From: Shinella kummerowiae
GTDB lineage: Bacteria; Pseudomonadota; Alphaproteobacteria; Rhizobiales; Rhizobiaceae
Direction of reading: 5' to 3'
Assembly (NCBI RefSeq): GCF_009827055.1
Contig: NZ_WUMK01000008.1
Location: 62,001-126,000 of the forward strand
Length of the DNA stretch: 64,000 nucleotides
The notes beneath the pieces were generated by a model. It was not told the origin of the DNA. It saw nothing but the letters and a program-made list of their open reading frames with translations, and searched no databases. Position 1 is the first letter of the stretch; each line of letters begins with the position of its first letter. Shown in pieces: positions 46,620 through 55,448 of this stretch. Position numbers and translations under genes: made by a program.

Positions 46620-47039
46620 ATGGCGCGACACGAGGAACAGCCAGCAGGTCAGGCGCGACAGCGCATCGACAAGTGGCTGTTCTTTGCGCGCCTGCGCAAA
46701 TCCCGCTCGCTTGCGGCGAAATCCGTCGAGGCGGGCGATGTCCGCATCAACAGCGTGGCGGTCCGCCAGCCCTCGCACATGGTGCGTCCGGGCGACGTGA
46801 TCACACTCTCGCTCGACCGGCAGGACATGGTCGTCAAGGTGCTTCAACCCGGCGAGCGCCGCGGCCCCTATGAGGAAGCCCGCCACCTCTACAGCGACAT
46901 GACGCCGCCCCCGCCGCCGCGCGAGGAACGCTCGTTCTACGAACAGGCGACACGCGAGCGCGGCGCCGGCCGGCCGACCAAGCGGGAACGCCGGGAAACA
47001 GACCGCCTGCATGGTTTTTCCGGCAAGGACGAGGATTAG
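46620..47039 (+). CDS. S4-domain RNA-binding protein (HslR-like)
   Basis: 139 residues. S4 domain from about residue 14: QRIDKWLFFARLRKSRSLAAKSVEAGDVRINSVAV, the classic sequence, continuing VRPGDVITLSL. The tail is Arg/Pro/Glu-rich. Related to Hsp15 (HslR), which binds free 50S subunits carrying nascent chains (known). Starts 3 bp after the helicase stop, so probably co-transcribed and sharing RNA metabolism with it. A perfect 20-bp palindrome follows. Confidence 0.9.
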   Translation: MARHEEQPAGQARQRIDKWLFFARLRKSRSLAAKSVEAGDVRINSVAVRQPSHMVRPGDVITLSLDRQDMVVKVLQPGERRGPYEEARHLYSDMTPPPPPREERSFYEQATRERGAGRPTKRERRETDRLHGFSGKDED

Positions 47040-47053
47040 AATTCTATACCTCG

Positions 47054-47073
47054 CATGCGCCGGCCGGCGCATG
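47054..47073. repeat. Perfect 20-bp palindrome between S4 gene and fdxA
   Basis: CATGCGCCGGCCGGCGCATG is its own complement over 20 bp. It lies 14 bp after the S4 stop and 150 bp before fdxA. It has no T-run; it could be a protein-binding site or a transcription 3' end. Confidence 0.6.
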
Positions 47074-47222
47074 TATTACCCTTGCAAAGCGCCCCCAAAG
47101 CCTTTACCTCAGCCTCCGGACAGCCTGCGCATGCGCGGCATTCCCGTCCGGCAGGCCGATCGCGTGACAGGATCTGCGGGAGCGGACGGCTCCGCCGCCT
47201 TATGACTACTCTGGAGTGACTC

Positions 47223-47561
47223 ATGACGTATGTCGTGACCGACAACTGCATTCGCTGCAAATACATGGACTGCGTCGAAGTTTGCCCTGTCGACTGCTTC
47301 TATGAGGGTGAGAATTTTCTCGTCATCCATCCCGACGAGTGCATCGACTGCGGCGTCTGCGAGCCCGAATGTCCTGCCGAGGCGATCAAGCCGGACACCG
47401 AGCCAGGCCTCGACAAGTGGCTGAAGATCAATACCGAGTTCGCCTCGATCTGGCCGAACGTCACGGTCAAGCGCGACGCCATGCCGGAAGCCAAGGAAAT
47501 GGACGGCGTCGAGGGCAAGTACGAGCAGTTCTTCTCGCCGAACCCCGGCCAGGGCGACTGA
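47223..47561 (+). CDS. fdxA: 7Fe ferredoxin FdxA
   Basis: 112 residues. Nine Cys at 9, 12, 17, 21, 25, 40, 43, 46 and 50 match the Azotobacter FdI pattern, binding one [3Fe-4S] and one [4Fe-4S] cluster. Text such as [19 protein letters not shown] is diagnostic. Low-potential electron carrier in the cytoplasm; the partner is unknown. Own transcription is likely, with 183 bp upstream. Confidence 0.95.
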   Translation: MTYVVTDNCIRCKYMDCVEVCPVDCFYEGENFLVIHPDECIDCGVCEPECPAEAIKPDTEPGLDKWLKINTEFASIWPNVTVKRDAMPEAKEMDGVEGKYEQFFSPNPGQGD

Positions 47562-48030
47562 GACATCCGGTCGCCGGAACGCATTTACCCGCTGTTGCAC
47601 CGTGCGGGAAAACAACAAGTTGGCGCGCTGACGCAGCGGATGCCGGCCTTCGACACCGCACCGGCCCGCGCAAGCCGCCGAGTGAACCTGGGGAAAAAAG
47701 CATGCTCCCGCGAAAAAGCGATAGGGCAGGCTTGATGACCCATGCGAAGCAAATTATTGATTTCGGCACTTTTTTGTGGTAGGGTCTGAATACTGATCCA
47801 CATCGCGGCATTTCGCATGCCCGAACACCACCACGAAAGCAAACGATCCCTCAACGTCGCTCACCTCCCATAGGCAACTTCGGTTGCTCACATGTGATCG
47901 CGTCGCTGGGGACTATTTTGCGTCGTCGGACGGACCAGAGTGGTGACACCCCCAAGGTGCCCCCGTCTTTCCCGGGTCCTCGGACCCACCCGGCCACGGC
48001 CGGGAGCGTAACAGGGAGTATTTGAACAGA
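47562..48030. promoter_or_regulatory. 469-bp leader upstream of carD with stacked hairpins
   Basis: Notable structures: a GCAAC-TTCG-GTTGC stem near 47876, and, just before the start codon, GGGTCC / GGACCC (47974-47987) next to CCCGGCC / GGCCGGG (47989-48004). A TTGATT...T-rich stretch near 47757 could be a promoter. A possible 18-codon frame at 47817 lacks a ribosome site. Function is unknown; carD is often autoregulated or stringently regulated. Confidence 0.5.
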
Positions 48031-48600
48031 ATGACGACCCAGCAGAAGAAATCTTCCACGCGCCATGGCTTCAAGACCGGTGAATCGATCGTCTATCCCG
48101 CTCACGGCGTCGGTCAGATCGTCGCCATCGACGAGCAGGAAGTCGCCGGCATGAAGCTTGAGCTTTTTGTCATCGATTTCGAAAAGGACAAGATGCGTCT
48201 CAAGGTGCCGGTTGCCAAGGCCGTTTCGATCGGCATGCGCAAACTGTCGGAGACCGATTTCGTCGAACGCGCTCTGAAGGTTGTCCAGGGCAAGGCCCGT
48301 GTGAAGCGCACCATGTGGTCGCGCCGCGCGCAGGAATATGATGCCAAGATCAATTCCGGCGATCTGATCTCGATCGCCGAGGTCGTGCGCGACCTGTACC
48401 GTGCCGAAAACCAGCCGGAACAGTCCTATTCCGAGCGTCAGCTCTATGAAGCCGCTCTTGACCGCATGGCCCGCGAAATCGCAGCCGTCAACAAGATGTC
48501 GGAAACCGAAGCCGTTCGCCTCGTCGAGACGAACCTCAGCAAGGGTCCGAAGCGCGGCAAGGCCATCGAAGAAGACGACTCCCAGGACGAAGCGGCCTGA
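48031..48600 (+). CDS. carD: CarD family transcriptional regulator
   Basis: 189 residues. CarD/TRCF RNA-polymerase-interacting domain at the N-terminus (FKTGESIVYPAHGVGQI, about 13-29) with the DEQE and LKVPVAK strands, then a helical DNA-binding C-terminus (about 75-175) and an acidic tail. CarD binds RNAP beta and stabilises open complexes, notably at rRNA promoters (known). ATG 48031 is chosen over a TTG 9 nt upstream, which would be too near GGGAG. A strong terminator follows. Confidence 0.93.
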   Translation: MTTQQKKSSTRHGFKTGESIVYPAHGVGQIVAIDEQEVAGMKLELFVIDFEKDKMRLKVPVAKAVSIGMRKLSETDFVERALKVVQGKARVKRTMWSRRAQEYDAKINSGDLISIAEVVRDLYRAENQPEQSYSERQLYEAALDRMAREIAAVNKMSETEAVRLVETNLSKGPKRGKAIEEDDSQDEAA

Positions 48601-48623
48601 TCTAGGGCGCACCTTCCAAATTT

Positions 48624-48656
48624 AAAGCCCGGCTGGCAACAGCCGGGCTTTTTCTT
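48624..48656 (+). terminator. Rho-independent terminator after carD
   Basis: 11-bp inverted repeat AAAGCCCGGCT / AGCCGGGCTTT with a T-run. Confidence 0.9.
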
Positions 48657-48657
48657 T

Positions 48658-48682
48658 GGAACTTTTCTGCCGCGTGGCCGTT
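48658..48682 (+). promoter_or_regulatory. EcfG (RpoE2-type) general-stress promoter of rpoH2
   Basis: GGAAC, 16-nt spacer, CGTT: an exact match to the alphaproteobacterial EcfG consensus (GGAAC-N16/17-CGTT). It begins just after the carD terminator and about 180 bp upstream of rpoH2. RpoE2 control of rpoH2 is documented in Sinorhizobium (recalled). Confidence 0.75.
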
Positions 48683-48859
48683 TGCAAGCCGAGGACGACC
48701 GGCTTCGGGCGGCCGCGGCTGCGCCAGTCACTTTATTTCTCGAAATCGGTTTTTCGGGCGAACCGTCGGTCTTTCTGAAACGTCATCATCAAGCAGGGTG
48801 CAAGGCGAATGCCGGAAACGGGCCTCCTTGCATCGGTTCGGTTCACGTGGAGAGACCCC

Positions 48860-49720
48860 ATGGCTACGACGACCGCAGACCGCCGCATGATCAAGCTTGC
48901 AATGTCGGCCCCCTATCTCGAACGGGAGGAAGAGCAGGCACTCGCCCACGCCTGGAAGGACAACAAGGATCAGGAAGCCCGCAACCGCATCGCCATGGCG
49001 CATATGCGGCTGGTCGTTTCGATGTCCGGCAAGTTCCGCAACTTCGGCCTGCCGCTCGGCGACCTCGTCCAGGAAGGCTATATCGGCCTGCTGGAAGCCG
49101 CCGCCCGCTTCGAGCCGGAGCGGCAGGTGCGCTTTTCCACCTATGCCAGCTGGTGGATCCGCGCCTCGATCCAGGATTATGTGCTGCGCAACTGGTCCAT
49201 CGTGCGCGGCGGCACCAGCTCCGCGCAGAAGGCGCTGTTCTTCAATCTCAGGCGCCTACGCGCCCGTCTCGCCCGGGGTGACACCCATCTGACGGCGGAA
49301 GCCATGCACCAGGAGATCGCCGCAGCCCTTGGCGTCAGCACGGCCGACGTGCGCACCATGGATGCGCGCCTTTCCTCCTCCGACCTGTCGCTTCAGGCGC
49401 CCATCTCGTCTGCCGAAGGCGAAAGCTCCAGCCGCCTCGACTTCCTCACCAGCGACGCCCCCCTGCCGGACGAGCAGGCGGAAGGCAGCATCGATGGCGA
49501 ACGGCGTCACCACTGGCTGCACGCCGCCCTCGGCCAGCTTAACGAGCGCGAGATGAAGATCATCCGCGCCCGCCGCCTTGCGGAAAACGGCGCGACGCTC
49601 GAAGAACTCGGCATCCTGCTCGGCATTTCCAAGGAGCGTGTGCGCCAGATCGAAAACCGCGCGCTGGAGAAGCTGAAAGCCGTGCTGGTGAGCAAGACGA
49701 CGGATTTCGCCTACGCGTGA
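48860..49720 (+). CDS. rpoH2: RNA polymerase heat-shock sigma factor, RpoH2 type
   Basis: 286 residues, shorter than RpoH1 of rhizobia (about 300). Region 2: MAHMRLVVSMSGKFRNFGLPLGDLVQEGYIGLLEAAARFEPER, with STYASWWIRASIQDYVLRNW binding the -10 element; region 4: GATLEELGILLGISKERVRQIENRALEKL. ATG 48860 is chosen with GGAG 8-11 nt upstream. Directs a stress and late-stationary regulon overlapping the EcfG response (known for S. meliloti RpoH2); the EcfG-type promoter upstream supports that. The 1-vs-2 distinction rests on length and promoter. Confidence 0.88.
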   Translation: MATTTADRRMIKLAMSAPYLEREEEQALAHAWKDNKDQEARNRIAMAHMRLVVSMSGKFRNFGLPLGDLVQEGYIGLLEAAARFEPERQVRFSTYASWWIRASIQDYVLRNWSIVRGGTSSAQKALFFNLRRLRARLARGDTHLTAEAMHQEIAAALGVSTADVRTMDARLSSSDLSLQAPISSAEGESSSRLDFLTSDAPLPDEQAEGSIDGERRHHWLHAALGQLNEREMKIIRARRLAENGATLEELGILLGISKERVRQIENRALEKLKAVLVSKTTDFAYA

Positions 49721-49734
49721 GGCGCCGGCCCGCC

Positions 49735-49763
49735 GGATCCTCGGGTCAAATCCGGGGATCCGG
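49735..49763. repeat. Dispersed palindromic repeat, copy 6 (degenerate half unit)
   Basis: GGATCCTCGGGTCAAATCCG followed by GGGATCCGGC; a mutated half unit. Located in the short gap between the convergent rpoH2 and M48 genes. Confidence 0.65.
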
Positions 49764-49798
49764 CGTCCGGGCACGCCTCGAACGCGGCGCCTGAGAAA

Positions 49799-51304
49799 TC
49801 ACTCGCTGATAATCTTGAACTTTTCGCCCGGCCGCACCGTGCTGGTCGCCGTCATGGCATTGATCAGCCGGAACAGGTCGACCTTCCTGTCCGTGCCCAT
49901 CATGCGCGCGGCGAGCGACCCCACGGTATCGCCGGCGCGCGCGGCAATGACGCGAATGCGCAACGGCTTCAATGAGGCGACTTCGGCCGGCGTCAGCTTG
50001 CGGAACGATCCCTTGAGCGTTGCCGCCGTGGGTTCCAGCGCCTTCGAGCCCGCCGGCACGGCCGTCAGGAAGCGGTAGATCTGCTTGTCGATGCGCACGA
50101 CCGTGACATCGAACTCCCAGCGGTCGGCGGCGGCCTTGGCGGTCGCGCCCTCCAGGCCGTTGATCGTGATGGGCCGGATCGTCTCGGGCTTGAGGCCGGT
50201 CACCCAGCCGCTCGAAATGTAGTTGACCAGGTCCTGCCCGCGGCTGTCGGCCACGCCGTCGAAGCGGATCGCCACGTCGCCCGGGCCGGTTGCCAGCACC
50301 GCGTCGGCCTTGTTGTCGATCTGGAAACCGACCGGCACGTCGAAGCGGATGCCGAGTTTTCCATGCAAGAAGGTCTGGCCGCGCACATAGCCCTCTTCCG
50401 GCGCATCGCCGTAGAGCAGGCCGTCAATGCCGGCGAGGTAATAGTCGCGGCCGCGATCGCCCACCGTGCCCTCGGCACCGAAGGCCCGCGCATGCAGCCG
50501 CGCCAGTTCCACGCGCTGCGGCGCGTTCGGATGGCTCGACAGGAAGTCGAGGCTCTGGTCGGAATCGGGGTCGACCGCCGTGAAGCGCGCATAGGCCGCC
50601 ATGGAATCGAGGAAACGCGCCGCCGCATAAGCGTCGTAACCCGCTTCGCCCAGCATGCGCACGCCGATGACGTCGGCCTGGAGTTCCTGGTTGCGCGAGA
50701 AGGCGGCAAGGCGCATTTTCCCGCGCGCCAGCGCCTGCTTGCCGGCGATGTTGCTGGACAGCACTTCCGCCACCACGCGGCTCGCGATGACTTCGGCCTC
50801 TTCCTTCTTCTGCCGCTCGATGCCGTGATTGGCGGTGACGTGCGCCATTTCGTGCGACAGCACCGCCGCCACTTCCGACGCGTCATTGGCAAGCGCCAGC
50901 AGGCCGCGTGTCACGTAGAGATAACCGCCCGGCAGCGCAAACGCGTTGATCGCCGGCGAATTGAGAATGGTGATGCGGTAGGACTGGTTCGGGTTTTCCG
51001 AGACGATCGTCAGCGCGCCGGTGATGCGCGCGACAAGCCGCTCGGTCTTGGCGTCCTTGTATTCCCCGCCATAGCTCGCGACGATGCGCGGATGCTCGCG
51101 CGCGCCCATCTGCGCACGCGGGTCGTTCTTCTGCACCTCGTCGACGATCTGCGGATTGGACGACGGCGAGATCGTCGGCTCATAGGTCTGTTCGATGATC
51201 GACTGGCAGCCGGCCAAAAGCGTGCCGGCCAGCAGCAGCGCCGCGATGGGTCTGAAGACCCCGCGTCCGGATACCACTGCAGTGTCCTGCATTGCTTTCG
51301 CCAT
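49799..51304 (-). CDS. M48 family metalloprotease lipoprotein with LysM domain
   Basis: 501 residues. Lipoprotein signal: hydrophobic 19-31 and lipobox LLAGC (Cys33). Zinc motif HEMAH (151-155) with a downstream ELQAD, as in BepA/YfgC-type proteases. A middle region of unknown fold follows (about 290-440), and the C-terminus is a LysM-like module (about 445-500: AARAGDTVGSLAARMMGT, GEKFKIIS). Likely periplasmic outer-membrane quality control with peptidoglycan binding. ATG 51304 or 51292 could start; the frame extends upstream without sense. Confidence 0.88.
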   Translation of the reverse strand: MAKAMQDTAVVSGRGVFRPIAALLLAGTLLAGCQSIIEQTYEPTISPSSNPQIVDEVQKNDPRAQMGAREHPRIVASYGGEYKDAKTERLVARITGALTIVSENPNQSYRITILNSPAINAFALPGGYLYVTRGLLALANDASEVAAVLSHEMAHVTANHGIERQKKEEAEVIASRVVAEVLSSNIAGKQALARGKMRLAAFSRNQELQADVIGVRMLGEAGYDAYAAARFLDSMAAYARFTAVDPDSDQSLDFLSSHPNAPQRVELARLHARAFGAEGTVGDRGRDYYLAGIDGLLYGDAPEEGYVRGQTFLHGKLGIRFDVPVGFQIDNKADAVLATGPGDVAIRFDGVADSRGQDLVNYISSGWVTGLKPETIRPITINGLEGATAKAAADRWEFDVTVVRIDKQIYRFLTAVPAGSKALEPTAATLKGSFRKLTPAEVASLKPLRIRVIAARAGDTVGSLAARMMGTDRKVDLFRLINAMTATSTVRPGEKFKIISE

Positions 51305-51518
51305 TTCCCTTGCCCACAGCCCTGACGGAGCCCGCGCCCGAACGGCAACCCTGCGGTGCAGCCCGAACATGGATCCTCGCGTCCACGAAAGGATGAGATA
51401 GACGCACCATACCCGGCCGGCAACCTCCGATTCGACAAACGCTTCCCTTGTGGCTCCGGTGACACAGGGGGGCGACCAAATTGTGGCGTCCGCGTCCTGC
51501 GAAAAACCGCCTTTCCCG

Positions 51519-52238
51519 CTAAAGCGTGGAATGACCGAGGAATTTTGCAACTCCCGGCGGTTCCCGTCGCGAAAGGAAGTCGCGCACCGGCTCGTCGAGC
51601 ACGATCGCGCCGGCCTCCAGGAACATCACACGGTCCGCCAGCCGGCCGATATCCTCCGGCTGATGGGTGATGAACAGCATCGTGCTCTTCGTCTCGGCAC
51701 GAAGCTCCAGAAGTAGCTTCGCCATGTCCGCCCGCATGGCCGGATCGAGTGCGGCAAAGGGCTCGTCGAGCAACAGGATCGGCCGGCGCCGCACCAGCGC
51801 GCGGGCCAGCGCCACACGCTGCCGCTCGCCGCCGGAGAGCGAACCGGGCAGGCGCCGCTCGAAACCACCAAGCCCGACCCGCGACAGCGCCGCAACCACG
51901 CTCTGCCGCCCCGCCGTATCCAGTTTCAGCCCCGGATGGATGCCGAGCCCGACATTGTCGGCGATCGACAGATGCGCGAAGAGATTGTTGTCCTGAAAGA
52001 TGACCGAAACGGGCCGCTCGGCCGGATCACGCCCCGCCATGTCCTGCCCCAGCAGGCTGACCGTGCCCGTCGCCGGCGTCTGGAAGCCGGCGATCACGTT
52101 GAACAGCGTCGATTTTCCCGCACCCGATGGCCCCGCCACGGCAACCGCGTCGCCCGCGGCAATGGCGCAATCGAAGGCCAGCCGTTTATCCTCGAAGCGC
52201 ACGGTGACATCGGTCAGGCGAACGGCAGTATCAGGCAT
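51519..52238 (-). CDS. thiQ: Thiamine/TPP ABC transporter ATP-binding protein
   Basis: 239 residues: Walker A GPSGAGKST (36-44), signature LSGGERQRVALARALV, Walker B ILLLDEPFAALDP. Of the single-domain type used by ThiQ, with the typical FQDNNLFAHLSIADNV. It overlaps thiP by 8 nt at its start. It energises import of thiamine, TMP or TPP. Last gene of thiBPQ; no clear terminator was seen. Confidence 0.92.
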   Translation of the reverse strand: MPDTAVRLTDVTVRFEDKRLAFDCAIAAGDAVAVAGPSGAGKSTLFNVIAGFQTPATGTVSLLGQDMAGRDPAERPVSVIFQDNNLFAHLSIADNVGLGIHPGLKLDTAGRQSVVAALSRVGLGGFERRLPGSLSGGERQRVALARALVRRRPILLLDEPFAALDPAMRADMAKLLLELRAETKSTMLFITHQPEDIGRLADRVMFLEAGAIVLDEPVRDFLSRREPPGVAKFLGHSTL

Positions 52239-53853
52239 CGGCGGCAGGTCTTTCCGTTGGGCGCTCCGGCGCAGTCGACGGCAGCGTCAGGGCCAGGCAT
52301 ATCACGCCGAGGATCAGCGCGATGCCCGCCGCATCCGCCGTGCGATAGCTCGCCATGCGCGAGAACAGCAGCCAGGGCAGCGTGACAAAACCCTCGGCGC
52401 CGAAGATGGCGACGGCGCCGAGATCGCCGAGCGACAGCGCCATGGCGAAGGCAAAGGCCGTCAGGAACGGTTTTCGGAGCGCCGGCCAGTCGATCCATAG
52501 CAGGCGATGCATCCCCGTGACGCCAAGGCTGAGCGCCAGCCGCGCGGTGCGGGCAAGATGCGTGCGATAGGCCGGCTCCAGCACGCGCACCACGAAGGGC
52601 AGCGCCATCAGCGCATTGATGACGGTGATGACGGCCGGCGCGAACCGCCCCGTCTCGCCAAACAGCCGCAGCACCAGAAACCAGCCGGTCGCGACGACGA
52701 CGGGCGGCACGAGCAGGATGAGCGAACCGACCGCCGGCAGCGCGCGGCCCATCAGCCGCGTCGAAACACCCGCGTCACCCGCCTCCGCAAGCCGCGGCAC
52801 GAGCACGACCGGCAAGGCGATCGCAAGACTAAGGCATGCGGAGGCAAACGAGATCGCAAGGCTCGTGAAAAGCGCCCGATGCAGCAGCGGATCAAGCGCC
52901 AGCCGCCCGAAATCCGCAGCCAGCCCCGCGGCAAGGGTCGCGGCGAGCGGCGCGGCGGTGAACAGCGTGAAGACGACAATGACGACCCCATCGGCAAGAC
53001 GCCGCCGGCGCCCGTCGAAGCGGCGAATGGCGCGTCCGGCCGTCGCCCCTTCTTCCGGGGGGCGGGCGAAGAGCGACAGGAGCCAGAGCAACACCGCCGT
53101 CACGGCAATCTGCAGGAAGGCCAGCAGCACGGCGCGCTGCGGATCGAAATCGAAGCGCAGCGCCTGGTAGATCGCCACCTCGATCGTTGTCGCCGCCGGC
53201 CCGCCGCCGAGCGTCAGCACGATGGTGAAGCTCGTCACGCAGAGCATGAAGACGAGCCCGGCAATGCCCGGCAGCACCCGCCGGATCACCGGCCATTCGA
53301 TCAGCCGGAAGACGGCGCCGCCGCCCATGCCGAGATTGGCCGACGAAAGCCAGTATTCGGCCGGAATGCGGTCGAGCGCCGCCAGCAGGAAGCGGGCGGC
53401 GAGCGGCAGGTTGAAGAAGACATGGGCAATCAGGATACCGGCGAGCCCGTAGACGCTGACCGGGTTCTGCAGACCGCCGAGCCGCAGCAGATCGTTGACC
53501 ACGCCCTGCCGCCCCCAGACCTCGATGACGCCGAGGGCCGCCACCAGCGCCGGCAGCCCGAGCGGCACCACAGAGAGACGGATGATCCACACCCGCCCCC
53601 AAAAGTCCCGCTGCCGCGCCAGCGCGCGGGCGACGGGAATGGCAAGCAGGATGGAAAGCGCAGTCGAGAGCGCCGCCTGCATCAGGGTGAACTGCGCCAC
53701 GCGCCAGATATAGGCGTCGAACAGCGGTGCATCGCCGCCGCCGGCATGCGCCAGCAGCATCGCCGTCGCCACGCCGACGAAAGCAAACACGCCGCCGAGG
53801 GCAAGGCCCCCGGCGACGCGCAATGTCTTTCGTTCGGCGCGTGCGAAGATCAC
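52231..53853 (-). CDS. thiP: Thiamine/TPP ABC transporter permease
   Basis: 540 residues, a double-length permease with two six-helix BPD units (about 50-270 and 310-530) as in ThiP. The binding-protein-dependent motif is present in each half (AAGxxGxxxxxxxxLP-type: PAEYWLSSANLGMGG; THLARTARLALSLGV). Overlaps thiQ by 8 bp and follows thiB by 1 bp. Inner membrane channel for thiamine phosphates. Confidence 0.92.
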   Translation of the reverse strand: MIFARAERKTLRVAGGLALGGVFAFVGVATAMLLAHAGGGDAPLFDAYIWRVAQFTLMQAALSTALSILLAIPVARALARQRDFWGRVWIIRLSVVPLGLPALVAALGVIEVWGRQGVVNDLLRLGGLQNPVSVYGLAGILIAHVFFNLPLAARFLLAALDRIPAEYWLSSANLGMGGGAVFRLIEWPVIRRVLPGIAGLVFMLCVTSFTIVLTLGGGPAATTIEVAIYQALRFDFDPQRAVLLAFLQIAVTAVLLWLLSLFARPPEEGATAGRAIRRFDGRRRRLADGVVIVVFTLFTAAPLAATLAAGLAADFGRLALDPLLHRALFTSLAISFASACLSLAIALPVVLVPRLAEAGDAGVSTRLMGRALPAVGSLILLVPPVVVATGWFLVLRLFGETGRFAPAVITVINALMALPFVVRVLEPAYRTHLARTARLALSLGVTGMHRLLWIDWPALRKPFLTAFAFAMALSLGDLGAVAIFGAEGFVTLPWLLFSRMASYRTADAAGIALILGVICLALTLPSTAPERPTERPAADA

Positions 53854-53854
53854 G

Positions 53855-54862
53855 TTACTTGGCGCTCATCGCCGCCAGCCATTCGTCGATCCAGGCCTTG
53901 CGGTTCGCCGCCACCTCGTCGGAAGCCATCAGAAAGGTCTTTTCCGGCTTGACCAGCGCGTCGAAGGCCGCCGGCAGCGGATCCTTCGTCTTGGCGGCCG
54001 GCATCATCCAGTTGGTTTCCGGGATGATCGACTGGAAGTCAGGTCCCGTCATGAAGGTCAGGAACTGCTTCGCCAGGTCCTTGTCGTCGGAGGTGCGCGT
54101 CAGGCCGGCCACCTCGATCTGCACATAGTGCCCTTCGGAGAAGGCCGCCGCCTTGTAGCGCTCCGACTTTTCGGCGATCACATGGTAGGCCGGCGAGGTC
54201 GTGTAGGACAGCACCATCGGCGCCTCGCCCTTGGTGAACAGGCCGTACGCCTCCGACCAGCCTGGCGTCACTGTCAGGACGCGGTTCTTGAGCGTGCCCC
54301 AGGCCTCGCCCGCCTTGTCGCCATAGACCGATTTCACCCAGAGCAGCAGGCCGAGCCCCGGCGTCGAGGTGCGCGGGTCCTCGATGACGATCTTCTGCGA
54401 GGCATCGCCCTCGACCAGCTCCTTCAGGCTCGTCGGCGGATTTTTCACCGTTTCCGTGTCGTAGATGACGGCGAAATGGCCGTAATCATAGGGCAGAAAC
54501 GTATCGTCGGAAAAACCGCCCGGCACCGTCAGCCCCTCGGGCGTCAGGCCATGCGCCTCGAACAGCCCGGTCGCCTTTGCCTCGGTAATCAGGTTGGTGT
54601 CGAGGCCGAGCACCAGATCGGCCTTCGTGCCCTCGCCTTCCAGCTTCAGGCGCGTCAAAAGTTCGACACCGTCGGCCACGCCGACCCATTCGACCGTGCA
54701 GCCGCAGGTCTTTTCGAAGGTTTCCTTGACCTTCGGGCCGGGACCCCATTCGGAAACGAAGCTTTCATAGGTGTAGATCGTCAGCGTCTTGTCCTGCGCC
54801 ATTGCAGGCGCAGCAAGGGAAACGGCGAGTGCCGCGATCGTGGAAAGAAGTCTCATGCGCAT
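53855..54862 (-). CDS. thiB: Thiamine/TPP periplasmic binding protein
   Basis: 335 residues: signal peptide (about 1-22, AMA), then [36 protein letters not shown], the classic ThiB N-terminus. Binds thiamine, TMP and TPP in the periplasm. ATG 54862 lies 5 nt after GGAGG; an ATG six bases further in is an alternative. First gene of thiBPQ, directly downstream of the TPP riboswitch. Confidence 0.95.
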   Translation of the reverse strand: MRMRLLSTIAALAVSLAAPAMAQDKTLTIYTYESFVSEWGPGPKVKETFEKTCGCTVEWVGVADGVELLTRLKLEGEGTKADLVLGLDTNLITEAKATGLFEAHGLTPEGLTVPGGFSDDTFLPYDYGHFAVIYDTETVKNPPTSLKELVEGDASQKIVIEDPRTSTPGLGLLLWVKSVYGDKAGEAWGTLKNRVLTVTPGWSEAYGLFTKGEAPMVLSYTTSPAYHVIAEKSERYKAAAFSEGHYVQIEVAGLTRTSDDKDLAKQFLTFMTGPDFQSIIPETNWMMPAAKTKDPLPAAFDALVKPEKTFLMASDEVAANRKAWIDEWLAAMSAK

Positions 54863-54912
54863 CCGCGCCTCCTTGTCTGGTCACAAAACGGGAGTAGGGC
54901 GCTGGACTGTGC

Positions 54913-55012
54913 CGTCTAATCCCTCCGCCGGTACGAGCCGGATCAGGTTCTTCGGGTTGGCGAAACCGCCTCTCAGCCCATGGGTCAAAAAACCCAAGAG
55001 CACCCCGTTAGA
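54913..55012 (-). promoter_or_regulatory. TPP riboswitch (THI element) controlling thiBPQ
   Basis: Read on the minus strand: ACGGGGTGCTC, then a long P3-type hairpin around GGGTTTTTTGACCC, GGGCTGAGA, AACCCGAAGAACCTGATC, and GTACCGGCGGAGGGA. These are the conserved TPP-aptamer blocks in order. It lies about 50 nt upstream of thiB; ligand binding should switch the operon off. Confidence 0.95.
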
Positions 55013-55101
55013 GCAGGAAAAGGCATAGTCCCGCTTGTGACAGTGCGCAAGGGCTTGTGCGGGCGGGAGAGCGAGTTGACGCAAAACGGCACGGCATCGA
55101 C

Positions 55102-55192
55102 CTGTTCCATGCGGAACAGCGGACGGCCGCGCCCTGTGGGAAAGTCCAGTCACCGGATGAGAGAGGCTCATCCCCAGAAATCGGAGAGACCC
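55102..55192 (+). promoter_or_regulatory. Shared leader of small secreted protein, copy A
   Basis: Perfect 7-bp palindrome CTGTTCC-N4-GGAACAG (55102-55119), then GGGAAAGTCCAGTCACC, a GGATGAG / CTCATCC hairpin (55155-55173) and CGGAGAGACCC before the ATG. The same arrangement precedes the gene at 59690. Confidence 0.7.
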
Positions 55193-55369
55193 ATGCGCAA
55201 CATCATCGTTTCCGCCACCATTGCCCTCGTCGCCGCCGTTTCCTTCGCCGCCCCCTCCCAGGCCGGCTACTACAGCTACGGCCACAAGCCCTACTGCTTC
55301 ATCAAGAAGGTCAAGTCCTACGACTACTACGGCAACGTCATCATCAAGAAGATCAAGGTCTGCAAATAA
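55193..55369 (+). CDS. Small secreted Tyr-rich protein, copy A
   Basis: 58 residues. A signal peptide of 24 residues (MRNIIVSATIALVAAVSFAA..., cut after SQA) and a 34-residue mature part GYYSYGHKPY...KVCK with six Tyr, ten basic residues and two Cys that may pair. ATG 55193 lies 7 nt after CGGAGAG. The mature peptide is strongly cationic. Its signal peptide is nearly identical to that of the protein at 59690 (VAAVSFAAPS), and their leaders and terminators are alike, so they are paralogues. Function unknown; Tyr/Gly-rich small secreted proteins often sit in the envelope. Confidence 0.8.
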   Translation: MRNIIVSATIALVAAVSFAAPSQAGYYSYGHKPYCFIKKVKSYDYYGNVIIKKIKVCK

Positions 55370-55393
55370 CCCGCCCACCCACTGACCTCCCCG

Positions 55394-55425
55394 AAAACCC
55401 GGATGTCCCTGCATCCGGGTTTTTG
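55394..55425 (+). terminator. Rho-independent terminator after small secreted protein A
   Basis: 12-bp stem AAAACCCGGATG / CATCCGGGTTTT (55394-55405 and 55412-55423). Core CCCGGATG is shared with the terminator of copy B. Confidence 0.9.
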
Positions 55426-55448
55426 CTGTTTGGCGTGTGCCATGCCGC

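Noticed and set aside
47817-47873. 18-codon frame MPEHHHESKRSLNVAHLP in the carD leader
   Set aside because: No ribosome site and no sign of conservation; kept only as a note in the leader.
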